NCBI GenBank assembly: GCA_944384995.1
Contig: CALWVN010000002.1
Location: 62,001 to 126,000, forward strand
Length of the DNA stretch: 64,000 nucleotides
Reading direction: 5' to 3'
DNA from: an uncultured Clostridia bacterium
Lineage (GTDB): Bacteria; Bacillota; Clostridia; Oscillospirales; Acutalibacteraceae
Shown here: positions 1 through 7,536 of the stretch, one piece after another
How the letters are laid out: each line of letters begins with the position of its first letter
Position numbering within the stretch: the stretch's first letter is position 1
The notes under the pieces: model-generated
Seen by the model: the letters and a program-made list of their open reading frames with translations, nothing else
The model's database searches: none
Told to the model about the DNA's origin: nothing
Position numbers and translations under genes: made by a program

Positions 1-110
1 TTACAAAACCGTAAGATTTGCACGGGGAAATGTAAGCCGAATCGATGGCGAAGCGTTTCCCCGTTTTGCTACAATAAGGCCACAAGAACGAAGCAAGGAG
101 GCGTGCAGAT
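1..110 (+). promoter_or_regulatory. Upstream region of BceAB-type transporter with possible response-regulator site
   Basis: The first bases contain an imperfect palindrome TTAC-N5-CGTAAG (1-15), and a second GTAAG follows 21 bp later (32-36). A TACAAT -10-like hexamer lies at 70-75, with no good -35 hexamer at the usual distance. Transporters of this family are normally induced by a two-component system whose regulator binds half-sites just upstream of the promoter, so the repeats could be that operator. The genes further upstream lie outside the window. A strong AGGAGG ribosome binding site precedes the ATG at 111. Confidence 0.35.
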
Positions 111-875
111 ATGCACATCTTAGAAGTCACAGGGCTTAAAAAGACCTACACCACCCGTTTCGGCGGCAACAAGGTGGAGGCGCTCAAAAACGTAACGTTC
201 AGTGTGGCACAGGGCGAGTATGTAGCGATCATGGGCGAATCGGGCTCGGGCAAAACAACGCTTTTGAACATTTTGGCGGCGCTCGACAAGCCCACGGGCG
301 GCAAAGTCTTGCTCGACGGCGTGGATCTTTCCGAGATCAAAGAATCCGAGGTTGCCGCCTTTCGGCGCGACAACTTAGGTTTCGTGTTTCAGGATTTTAA
401 TTTGCTTGACACCTTTTCTTTGCAGGACAATATCTTCCTGCCGCTGGTGCTCGCCGGCAAGCCGTATAAGGAAATGCAGGCATGTCTTGACCCCATTGCG
501 CAGAAGCTCGGCATTGCCGACATCTTAAAAAAATACCCGTATGAGGTCTCCGGCGGGCAAAAGCAGCGCGCGGCGGTGGCGCGGGCGCTCATTACAAATC
601 CGCGTCTGGTGCTTGCCGACGAGCCGACGGGCGCGCTTGATTCCAAAGCGACCGACGAACTGCTGCGCTTGTTTCGGGACATCAACCGCGGCGGACAGAC
701 CATTCTGATGGTGACACACTCCGTCAAAGCCGCCAGCCACGCAGAACGTGTGCTCTTTATCAAGGACGGCGAGGTGTTCCACCAGATCTACCGCGGCGAG
801 AGCACGAATGAACAGCTGTACCAAAAGATCTCGGACACGCTGACCATGCTTGCGACGGGCGGTGAGCGCAAATGA
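111..875 (+). CDS. ABC transporter ATP-binding protein, BceA/MacB-like
   Basis: This 254-residue protein is the nucleotide-binding subunit of a peptide-sensing or exporting ABC transporter. The Walker A motif GESGSGKTT lies near residue 42, the Q-loop (VFQDFNLL) near 95, the signature VSGGQKQR near 146 and Walker B LVLADEPTGALD near 166. The length and the Asp-rich Walker B are typical of the LolD/BceA/MacB class. It overlaps the following permease by 4 bp (ATGA), so the two are translationally coupled. BceA-type systems usually confer resistance to cell-wall-active peptide antibiotics; the substrate here is unknown. Confidence 0.9.
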   Translation: MHILEVTGLKKTYTTRFGGNKVEALKNVTFSVAQGEYVAIMGESGSGKTTLLNILAALDKPTGGKVLLDGVDLSEIKESEVAAFRRDNLGFVFQDFNLLDTFSLQDNIFLPLVLAGKPYKEMQACLDPIAQKLGIADILKKYPYEVSGGQKQRAAVARALITNPRLVLADEPTGALDSKATDELLRLFRDINRGGQTILMVTHSVKAASHAERVLFIKDGEVFHQIYRGESTNEQLYQKISDTLTMLATGGERK

Positions 876-2914
876 AAAACGGGTTGTATACAAAGCTCGC
901 GTGGACGGGTATCCAAAAGAACCGAAAGTTATATCTGCCCTACATGCTCACCTGTATCGGCATGGTGATGATGTGCTATATCGTATCATTCCTCAAGTAC
1001 AGCCCCGTTTTCGGGCAACTTCCCGGCGGCAACACCGTACAGGCGTTTTTGAACATGGGCTTCGGGGTCATGTGCGTGTTTTCACTGCTGTTCCTGTTTT
1101 ACACAAACTCCTTTCTCGTGCGGCGGCGGAAAACCGAATTCGGGCTTTACAACATTCTCGGCATGGGCAAGAAAAACCTGGCGCTGGTGCTGGGAATCGA
1201 AACGTTGCTCATCGCCCTGATCACGCTTGCGGCGGGACTTTTCTGCGGTATCCTGTTTTCCAAGCTCGCGGAGCTCGGCATCGTGAAAATTTTAGGCGGG
1301 ACGGCGGATTTCTCGTTCCATATCGACCTGCAATCTATTCGTGATACGCTGCTGCTGTTCGTCGTGATCTACACGCTGCTGTATCTCAACACCCTGCGGC
1401 AGCTTCACTTAACAAACCCGATCGAACTTCTGCACAGTGAAAATGCGGGCGAAAAGCCGCCGAAGGGCAATGTCCTTGTCGCCGTATTCGGCGCGGTGCT
1501 GCTGATTGCCGCATATGTGCTGGCAGTTTCCATCGAAGACCCGATTACAGCTATGATCTGGTTTTTTGTGGCGGTTATCATGGTCATTCTCGCGACCTAT
1601 CTGCTGTTTGTCTCGGGCTCTGTCACGATCTGCCGCCTGCTGCAAAAGAACAAGAAATATTACTATAAAACCAACCATTTTATCTCTGTCTCCTCCATGC
1701 GCTACCGCATGAAGCGCAACGGTGCAGGGCTTGCGTCCATTTGCATACTGTGCACGATGGTGCTCGTCATGGTCTCGTCCACCGTGTGTTTGTATATCGG
1801 GAAAGAAGACAGCCTGCGCATGCGCTACCCGCGCAACTATAACCTGAATGTGTCGGTGGAGTCTCTGGACATGCTGCACGGCGAGCCCGTCCGGCAGTCG
1901 CTTGACGCGCTCGATTCGATTTGCGAGAATCACGGCTATGCGCCCACCAACGTTTTGTCCTATCCGACCGCCGCGTTTGCCGGGCTTATACAAAACGACC
2001 GCATTTTGCTGGAGGTGCCCGAATCGGTCAACCAGCTTACGGATATTGAAAACTTATGGCAGTTTTTCATTATCTCCTTGGAGGATTACAACCGCTTGAT
2101 GGGCGCATCGGAAACGCTCGCAGACGATGAGGTCATGGTGTATGTCACCAAAGATCAGACCTATGACGCGCCGACCTTGACGATTGGCACGGGCGAGCCG
2201 CTGCAGATCAAAAAACAGGCGGAGAGCTTTGTGGACAACGGCGTGGACGCCATGCAGGTCATCGCAAGTATGTATATCATCGTGCCGGACTTTGACGCGG
2301 CGGTCACGGAATTTTCCGAACAGCAGACCCCGGCGGAGCTCAATTACATTTACGCGTTTGACCTCTCGTGCTCGGACGACGCACAGATCGCTTTGCAGGA
2401 GGAAATGGACACGGCGCTCTCTGCGATTGAAACGCAGGCGGGCGAAGACAGCGGCTTTAATCTGCTGCTTGAAGGCGTCGCGACGGAACGCTCTTTCTTC
2501 TACGGCATGTACGGCGGGCTGTTCTTCTTGGGGATCTTGCTCGGGATCGTGTTCATCTTCGCCGCGGTGCTCATCATTTACTACAAGCAGGTGTCCGAAG
2601 GGTATGAGGATCAGTCGCGGTTTGAGATCATGCAGAAGGTCGGCATGACGGGGCGCGAGATTCGCCGCAGCATCAATTCGCAGGTCCTGACGGTGTTTTT
2701 CCTGCCGCTTATCATGGCGGGTGTGCACTTAGGCTTTGCGTTCCCGCTGATTCGCAAGCTGCTGCTTATCTTCAGCCTGACGAACTTCAAGCTGCTGATC
2801 CTTGTCACGGTGTGCTGCTATCTGATCTTTGCGCTTTTCTATGTGCTCGTCTACCGCGCGACCTCGCGCGCATACTATTCCATCGTGAGCACAGGCGAAC
2901 GGGATAAGGCGTAA
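872..2914 (+). CDS. ABC transporter permease, BceB/FtsX-type
   Basis: This 680-residue integral membrane protein partners with the ATPase encoded just upstream. About ten hydrophobic segments are visible. A pair at residues 20-85 is followed by an FtsX-like core at 100-180 and further helices to about 305. A large hydrophilic domain follows (about residues 305-545), and three terminal helices end the protein. The large domain inserted between helices 7 and 8 is the hallmark of the BceB group, where it contacts the antimicrobial peptide and the sensor kinase. Start overlaps bceA by ATGA. No dedicated kinase/regulator pair follows; it may lie upstream of the window. Confidence 0.88.
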   Translation: MKNGLYTKLAWTGIQKNRKLYLPYMLTCIGMVMMCYIVSFLKYSPVFGQLPGGNTVQAFLNMGFGVMCVFSLLFLFYTNSFLVRRRKTEFGLYNILGMGKKNLALVLGIETLLIALITLAAGLFCGILFSKLAELGIVKILGGTADFSFHIDLQSIRDTLLLFVVIYTLLYLNTLRQLHLTNPIELLHSENAGEKPPKGNVLVAVFGAVLLIAAYVLAVSIEDPITAMIWFFVAVIMVILATYLLFVSGSVTICRLLQKNKKYYYKTNHFISVSSMRYRMKRNGAGLASICILCTMVLVMVSSTVCLYIGKEDSLRMRYPRNYNLNVSVESLDMLHGEPVRQSLDALDSICENHGYAPTNVLSYPTAAFAGLIQNDRILLEVPESVNQLTDIENLWQFFIISLEDYNRLMGASETLADDEVMVYVTKDQTYDAPTLTIGTGEPLQIKKQAESFVDNGVDAMQVIASMYIIVPDFDAAVTEFSEQQTPAELNYIYAFDLSCSDDAQIALQEEMDTALSAIETQAGEDSGFNLLLEGVATERSFFYGMYGGLFFLGILLGIVFIFAAVLIIYYKQVSEGYEDQSRFEIMQKVGMTGREIRRSINSQVLTVFFLPLIMAGVHLGFAFPLIRKLLLIFSLTNFKLLILVTVCCYLIFALFYVLVYRATSRAYYSIVSTGERDKA

Positions 2915-2944
2915 ACGCTGTTTTTCGGCAGCGGGAGTAAACTG

Positions 2945-3163
2945 ATGTGGAATGTGAAACCGAAAAGCCGTCGCGGGATTTTTCCTGCGGCGGCGTGCGA
3001 ACACAAATCAAAAGGGCTTTGCCGCGCGCTCGCGCACGGGGTGATCCTCACAGGGCTTGCCGCCGTCTCGGTGCTTGCCGTTCCCACAGGGCTTTTGTTC
3101 CTGCTGATTGCGGGGATCTGGTCGGCGGTGGACTGGTGCGCCGGAAAATTAGAGACTTTGTAG
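2945..3163 (+). CDS. Small hypothetical membrane protein
   Basis: A 72-codon frame starts 30 bp after the permease and has a plausible GGGAG ribosome binding site about 8 bp before its ATG. The product has a basic N-terminus and one strongly hydrophobic stretch (about residues 33-58), so a single- or double-pass small membrane protein is possible. No family is recognised. Position and ribosome binding site argue for a real gene, the unconserved look against. It could be a tail gene of the transporter operon. Confidence 0.4.
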   Translation: MWNVKPKSRRGIFPAAACEHKSKGLCRALAHGVILTGLAAVSVLAVPTGLLFLLIAGIWSAVDWCAGKLETL

Positions 3164-3245
3164 AGGCGGCTTTAGACCGCAGAGGAAATATTCGAATGAC
3201 GCGCAATCGCTCCAAATCGGCGCCTAGGATACCTGCTCAAATTTC

Positions 3246-3312
3246 TATAATTATAGGAATTAAAATTCAACAATAATAGGAATTCAATTGAAATAATTAT
3301 AGGATTTTATTG
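3246..3312 (+). repeat. Three AT-rich direct repeats at 23-bp period
   Basis: The core ATAGGAATT/ATAGGATTT recurs with GGA starting at 3256, 3279 and 3302, an exact 23-bp spacing. Short AATTCAA-like segments lie between copies. The last copy ends just before the -35 hexamer of the next gene, a position suited to an operator or activator array. The block is much more AT-rich than the flanking DNA. Confidence 0.6.
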
Positions 3313-3338
3313 ATTTTCCCCTTGAAGTGTGTTATCCT
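3310..3338 (+). promoter_or_regulatory. Predicted vegetative promoter of the DUF4143 ATPase
   Basis: TTGATT at 3310-3315 and TATCCT at 3333-3338 are separated by 17 bp. The start codon lies about 35 bp downstream behind an AGGGGAG ribosome binding site. The -35 overlaps the last of the 23-bp repeats. Confidence 0.5.
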
Positions 3339-3373
3339 GTATTTGCAGCTCATACTAAACAGGGGAGATCGTT

Positions 3374-4633
3374 ATGGCGAGATATTATCACAGATATGTA
3401 GAAAAAACGATAGAAAAGAAATTGCGTTCGGCAGGCGCCGTTGTTTTGGAAGGGCCGAAATTCTGCGGCAAAACCACAACGGCGCTGCGCTATGCGGAAA
3501 GCTCCATTCGTCTGAATACGGTGCAAATGATCGAGCTTGCAAAAATGGAAACCAAAAATGTTCTGAACGGCAAAACGCCGAGGGTGATCGACGAGTGGCA
3601 GACCGTGCCGGACATTTGGAACGAAGTGAAAGGTTGGATAGACGAAAACCCCGCCTTCGGGCAATTCATTCTGACCGGTAGTTCGACGCCGGCGGATAAG
3701 AGCAAGATATACCATTCGGGTGCAGGGCGCATCGCGAAAATTAAAATGCGCCCGATGAGTCTTTCTGAGTCGGAGGATTCCAAACGTATCGTCTCCCTTG
3801 GCAGCTTATTTGCCGAGGACGACATCTCTGTTTTTGATGAAAATCGCGGCTTCGGGCTGGAAAAGGTTGCGACGCTGATTTGCCGCGGCGGCTGGCCTCT
3901 TGCCATTGCTGCAGGCGAGGATATTGCTTTGGATGTCACAAAAAACTATTACGAGGGCCTGTTCAATTTTGAGTACAGCGAAAACGAAAAGTTCCGCAAC
4001 AAAAAGCCGGAGCTTTTGCGGATGATCTTAAGAAGCTATGCCAGGCATATTTCAACACAAGCGCCGCTGAAAACGATTCTCTCCGACATTGAAAGCGCAA
4101 ACAACAGAACATTAGACCCGAAAACGTTGGACGATTATTTGGACGCCTTAAAAGACCTGTTCATTATTGAGGATATGGAAGCGTGGAACCCGAATCTCCG
4201 CAGCAAGGCGGCAATCCGCACCACGCCGACAAGGCATTTTGTAGATACCTCGATCGCAGCGGCTGTTTTGGGGATCTCGCCGAACGATCTGATGCATGAC
4301 TTAAACTCGTTCGGATTGTTTTTTGAGGACATGGCGGTGCGCGATCTGACGATTTACGCTTCGCTGATCGACGGTGAGGTGAAGCATTACAGAGACAGCT
4401 CCGGCTTGGAATGTGACACGATCATTCACCTTGCAAACGGGCAATGGGCGGCGATTGAAATCAAGCTCGGCGGGGAACGACTGATCGAAGAGGGTGCCAA
4501 AAATCTGAACAAGCTGAAAAAGGTTGTTGATGAAAACAATTTGGCGTTTCAAATGATTTTGACCGCAACAGGACCGTCCTACCGAAGACCGGACGGCATC
4601 TATGTCGTTCCTATAAATTGCTTAACGGCCTGA
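3374..4633 (+). CDS. ATP-binding protein, AAA + DUF4143 family
   Basis: This 419-residue protein has a P-loop GPKFCGKTTT (about residues 26-35), a Walker B-like RVIDEWQ near 73 and a sensor-like LTGSS. The C-terminal half carries the DUF4143 region. There, an E-C-D followed 12 residues later by E-I-K (about 349-364) resembles the D...ExK core of PD-(D/E)XK nucleases. Proteins of this family are widespread, often in multiple copies, with no settled role. The gene is monocistronic, AT-richer than its neighbours and has its own promoter and repeat array, suggesting acquisition by transfer. The family call is firm; nuclease activity is inference. Confidence 0.85.
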   Translation: MARYYHRYVEKTIEKKLRSAGAVVLEGPKFCGKTTTALRYAESSIRLNTVQMIELAKMETKNVLNGKTPRVIDEWQTVPDIWNEVKGWIDENPAFGQFILTGSSTPADKSKIYHSGAGRIAKIKMRPMSLSESEDSKRIVSLGSLFAEDDISVFDENRGFGLEKVATLICRGGWPLAIAAGEDIALDVTKNYYEGLFNFEYSENEKFRNKKPELLRMILRSYARHISTQAPLKTILSDIESANNRTLDPKTLDDYLDALKDLFIIEDMEAWNPNLRSKAAIRTTPTRHFVDTSIAAAVLGISPNDLMHDLNSFGLFFEDMAVRDLTIYASLIDGEVKHYRDSSGLECDTIIHLANGQWAAIEIKLGGERLIEEGAKNLNKLKKVVDENNLAFQMILTATGPSYRRPDGIYVVPINCLTA

Positions 4634-4710
4634 GGCGTCACAAAACAATTTGGCGGTCAACGTATGAAAAACGGACGGCGATTGACTGAACGCAAAAGGA
4701 GGGACACATC

Positions 4711-5961
4711 ATGCAGCGGCTGATTTTCCATGTGGATGTTAATAGTGCCTATCTGTCGTGGGAGGCGGCGCGCCGCGTTGCCGCAGGCGGGGAAGACCTG
4801 CGCAAAATCCCCTCCGCCATCGGCGGCGACCCCGAAAAGCGCACGGGCGTCATTTTGGCGAAGTCCATCCCTGCCAAGCGCTTCGGCGTGCGCACGGGCG
4901 AACCCGTTTCTGCGGCACTGCGCAAATGCCCGAAGCTGGTGCTCGCCAAACCCGACTTTCGATTGTATACCAAGAATTCCAAAGCGTTTATGGATATTTG
5001 CCGCCGTTTCGCGCCCGTTGTCGAAAAATTCAGCATCGACGAGTGCTTCCTCGATATGAGCGGCACGGGGCAGCTGTACCCCGACCCCGTCGCCGTGGCG
5101 CACCAAATCAAGGACACCATCCGCGAAGAACTCGGCTTTACCGTTAACGTCGGCGTGGCTGAAAACAAGCTGCTTGCGAAAATGGCGAGCGATTTTGAAA
5201 AGCCGGACCGCGTCCATACGCTGTTTCATGACGAGATCCCGACAAAGCTTTGGTCGCTGCCCGTCGGCGAGCTGTTTTCCGTAGGCCGCGCGACTGCGCA
5301 AAAGCTCGAAAATGCGGGCATTCATACCGTCGGCGCGCTTGCCGCCATGCCGCTTGCAAGCGTGCAGGCGCTGCTCGGTAAAAAATGGGGGCGGCAGCTG
5401 CATGATTTCGCGAACGGCGTGGACGATTCGCCCGTCTCGGAAGAAGCGGAACAGGCGAAGGGGTACAGTGTCTCTACCACACTCGCGGAGGATGTGACCG
5501 ATCTAAAAGCCGCGCATCAAATTCTGCTGGAGCTTGCCGACAGCGTCACCTCTCGCATGCGCGCGGACGGCGTGCGCGCGTCGTGCGTATCCGTTTCCAT
5601 CCGCACAAATACGTTTCAAAATCGTTCGCACCAGAAAAAGCTGTATGAACCCACGGACATCACCAAGGAAGTCTACGAGGTCTCCAAAGCCCTGCTCGAC
5701 GAGCTTTGGAAAACGAAAGTCCCGCTGCGGCTTTTGGGCGTAGCCCTGACACAGCTTGAATCTGAGGAAACAGAGCAGATGAGCCTGTTCCCTGATGAAA
5801 AAAAAGAAAAGGCGCGCACACTCGACCGCACGCTGGACGATATCCGCAGCCGCTTCGGTGCGGACACGGTCAAGCGGGGCTCCACGTACCGCACCAAGCT
5901 CGACGTCGGCAAAAAATACAAAGCGCAGCTTGAACCTGAGCAGACCGAACAGGAAGATTAA
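4711..5961 (+). CDS. dinB: DNA polymerase IV (Y-family translesion polymerase)
   Basis: This 416-residue error-prone polymerase bypasses DNA lesions. The metal-binding aspartates sit in FHVDVNSAY (residues 5-13) and SIDECFLDM (about 109-117). The DinB 'little finger' region follows, and a QMSLF clamp-binding pentapeptide lies near residue 356. The start at 4711 has an AAAGGAGGG ribosome binding site. It is followed by a strong terminator, so it is probably a single-gene unit. No LexA-type operator was recognised upstream. Confidence 0.93.
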   Translation: MQRLIFHVDVNSAYLSWEAARRVAAGGEDLRKIPSAIGGDPEKRTGVILAKSIPAKRFGVRTGEPVSAALRKCPKLVLAKPDFRLYTKNSKAFMDICRRFAPVVEKFSIDECFLDMSGTGQLYPDPVAVAHQIKDTIREELGFTVNVGVAENKLLAKMASDFEKPDRVHTLFHDEIPTKLWSLPVGELFSVGRATAQKLENAGIHTVGALAAMPLASVQALLGKKWGRQLHDFANGVDDSPVSEEAEQAKGYSVSTTLAEDVTDLKAAHQILLELADSVTSRMRADGVRASCVSVSIRTNTFQNRSHQKKLYEPTDITKEVYEVSKALLDELWKTKVPLRLLGVALTQLESEETEQMSLFPDEKKEKARTLDRTLDDIRSRFGADTVKRGSTYRTKLDVGKKYKAQLEPEQTEQED

Positions 5962-5967
5962 CGATAG

Positions 5968-5995
5968 AAACGGCAGGGCAAACGCCCTGCCGTTT
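5968..5995 (+). terminator. Rho-independent terminator after dinB
   Basis: A 12-bp perfect stem (arms AAACGGCAGGGC and GCCCTGCCGTTT) with an AAAC loop begins 7 bp after the dinB stop. The T residues of the 3' arm supply a short U-run. Confidence 0.8.
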
Positions 5996-6017
5996 GTGCG
6001 CCGACAATCCAAATTTT

Positions 6018-6050
6018 ACCGCCCTGCGTTTGCCGCGCAGGGCGGTTTTT
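6018..6050 (+). terminator. Second intrinsic terminator between dinB and sigG
   Basis: An 11-bp stem (ACCGCCCTGCG paired with CGCAGGGCGGT) is followed by TTTTT. Two tandem terminators tightly insulate sigG from dinB transcription. Confidence 0.8.
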
Positions 6051-6078
6051 GTCATCTTTTGCGGCTGCCGTTTTTGCT

Positions 6079-6108
6079 GCATGAACCCTATTTTGTACGG
6101 CAATACTA
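6079..6108 (+). promoter_or_regulatory. Candidate forespore (sigma-F/sigma-G) promoter of sigG
   Basis: GCATG at 6079-6083 and GGCAATACTA at 6099-6108 are separated by 15 bp. The second box fits the sigma-F/G -10 pattern (GG, then purine-A-N-A-N-T-A) and the first the GYATA-like -35. In Bacillus, sigG is transcribed from a sigma-F/sigma-G promoter, so the position is as expected. This is a motif match by eye only. Confidence 0.45.
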
Positions 6109-6140
6109 ACCTTGTCATTCTTGCGGCGAGGGGCGACGGT

Positions 6141-6908
6141 ATGCAGTATAACAAGGTCGAGATCTGCGGCGTAAACACATCGAAGCTTGAAGTGCTCAAA
6201 GAGTCCGAAAAAATGGAGCTGCTGCGGAAAATGCACGCGGGCGACAAGTCCGCGCGCGACAGGCTGGTGAACGGCAATCTGCGCTTGGTGCTCAGCGTGA
6301 TCCAGCGGTTCTCGAACCGCGGCGAAAACCCGGACGACCTGTTTCAGGTTGGCGTGATCGGTCTGATGAAAGCCATCGACAACTTCGATATTTCCCAAAA
6401 CGTCCGTTTCTCGACTTATGCCGTGCCCATGATCATCGGCGAGGTGCGGCGGTACCTGCGTGACAATAACACCCTGCGCGTCAGCCGTTCCATGCGCGAC
6501 ACCGCCTACCATGCCATGCAGGTGAAAGAGAGGCTTCAAAACAAGCTGAACCGCGACCCCACCGTCCAGGAGATCGCCGAGGAAATGCAGCTGCCTGCGT
6601 CGGAGATCGTCATCGCACTTGAAGCCATCGTCGAGCCCGTGTCGCTGTATGAGCCCGTGTATTCCGACGGCGGCGACACGATCTATGTTATGGATCAGGT
6701 AGGCTCCTCGGACAGCGACCGCGACTGGCTCGACGAGATCGTGATGAAGGAGACGATCCAAGGGCTTTCCGCACGCGAAAAGAAAATTTTATACCTGCGT
6801 TTTATGCAGGGCAAGACCCAGACCGAGGTCGCTTCGGAGATCGGCATTTCTCAGGCACAGGTCTCGCGGCTGGAAAAGGGTGCGGTCAAAAAGATCAAAG
6901 GACAATGA
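6141..6908 (+). CDS. sigG: RNA polymerase sporulation sigma factor SigG
   Basis: Sigma-G directs late forespore gene expression. The protein (255 residues from the ATG at 6141) opens with the diagnostic NKVEICGV-TSKL sequence of SigG. Region 2 follows (NGNLRLVLSVIQRF, DDLFQVGVIGLMKAIDNF, FSTYAVPMIIGEVRRYLRDN), then region 3 and a C-terminal region 4 helix-turn-helix (TQTEVASEIGISQAQVSRLEK). Upstream in-frame starts exist, but family alignment and a GAGGGG ribosome binding site favour 6141. As in Bacillus, ymxH follows. Confidence 0.96.
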   Translation: MQYNKVEICGVNTSKLEVLKESEKMELLRKMHAGDKSARDRLVNGNLRLVLSVIQRFSNRGENPDDLFQVGVIGLMKAIDNFDISQNVRFSTYAVPMIIGEVRRYLRDNNTLRVSRSMRDTAYHAMQVKERLQNKLNRDPTVQEIAEEMQLPASEIVIALEAIVEPVSLYEPVYSDGGDTIYVMDQVGSSDSDRDWLDEIVMKETIQGLSAREKKILYLRFMQGKTQTEVASEIGISQAQVSRLEKGAVKKIKGQ

Positions 6909-6916
6909 CAAACCGG

Positions 6917-6954
6917 GCGCCTTCGAGACATATACTGTCTCGGAGGTGCTTTTT
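6917..6954 (+). terminator. Terminator-like hairpin that contains the ymxH ribosome binding site
   Basis: A 14-bp stem (6917-6930 with 6936-6949, two G-U pairs, loop TATAC) runs straight into TTTTT. Its 3' arm contains GGAGGTG, the only ribosome binding site for ymxH, whose ATG is at 6957. The element can therefore both end the sigG transcript and hide the ymxH start. Confidence 0.75.
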
Positions 6955-6956
6955 CT

Positions 6957-7259
6957 ATGAATTGCTGTGTTACCGATCTGCGGGATAAAGAGGTCATCAA
7001 TTTGAAAGACGGCTGTCGGCTCGGATGCGTGTGCGATGCGGAGATCGACACCTGCACGGGCAGGGTGATTGCCCTCATTATTTTCGGAAAAAATAAGCTG
7101 TTTGGGCTCATGGGGCACGGGCAGGACATCCGCATCTGCTGGGAGGAGATCGAGGTCATCGGGGATGATACGATTCTCGTCAGCTTCGACTGCCCCGCCG
7201 AATGCAAGCCCTCGAACAAAAAGAAAAACCCGCTGGAATCGCTGTTCCGGCAAGGATAA
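6957..7259 (+). CDS. ymxH: YlmC/YmxH family sporulation protein (PRC-barrel)
   Basis: This 100-residue small PRC-barrel-like protein belongs to the YlmC/YmxH group, which is conserved next to sporulation genes in endospore formers. Visible features are an N-terminal CCVTDLRDKEVINLKDG segment, a GRV-ALII strand and IRICWEEIEVIGDDTILV near the middle; the C-terminus is hydrophilic and variable. Its position right after sigG supports the call. Its start lies in a hairpin with the sigG terminator, so its expression may be tuned by read-through. The molecular function in this family is not established. Confidence 0.88.
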   Translation: MNCCVTDLRDKEVINLKDGCRLGCVCDAEIDTCTGRVIALIIFGKNKLFGLMGHGQDIRICWEEIEVIGDDTILVSFDCPAECKPSNKKKNPLESLFRQG

Positions 7260-7523
7260 AGGTAAGGAAAATCGAACATAATGTGCCGAAAACTCGGTCC
7301 TGCGGCGGCTTTTCCCTTTTTCACCGTTGGCGGGCGTCAGCCCGCCTGCCGCCTCAAAAGAAAAAATCCATCCGTATTCCCGTCGTTTTCGGTGCTGCGC
7401 AGTTTCAAAGGAACAGATTCTCGCTTGGATAAGCTGGCACGCTGAAACAAATTGAAAGTTTTAACGCCGTTCAGACGGAAAGATACCGCTTGAAACCACA
7501 TCGGGTTCGACTTTCCTTACCTT
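7259..7523 (+). ncRNA. Structured non-coding RNA candidate, copy A
   Basis: This 265-nt element is alignable along its length to 48094-48370. It is closed by a helix of 7261-7285 with 7497-7521: ten unbroken pairs, then TCGAAC with GTTCGA, then ATGTG with CACAT. Just inside, CCGAAAAC (7287-7294) can pair with GTTTTCGG (7385-7392). A hairpin GGCGGGC-gtca-GCCCGCC (7329-7346) and CCGT-tcag-ACGG near 7470 follow. It starts at the ymxH stop codon and ends against the ribosome binding site of the next gene. No start codon and ribosome binding site combination gives a sensible protein. The size, clostridial host and repeat use would suit the raiA-motif class, but this is unverified. Confidence 0.7.
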
Positions 7524-7536
7524 AAGGAGATGCGCC

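Noticed and set aside
7261..7521. Reading the two ~270-nt elements as MITEs or insertion-sequence remnants with terminal inverted repeats
   Set aside because: The outer 10 bases differ between copies while pairing is kept, there is no target duplication, and internal hairpins also covary. Kept as a formal alternative in the finding.
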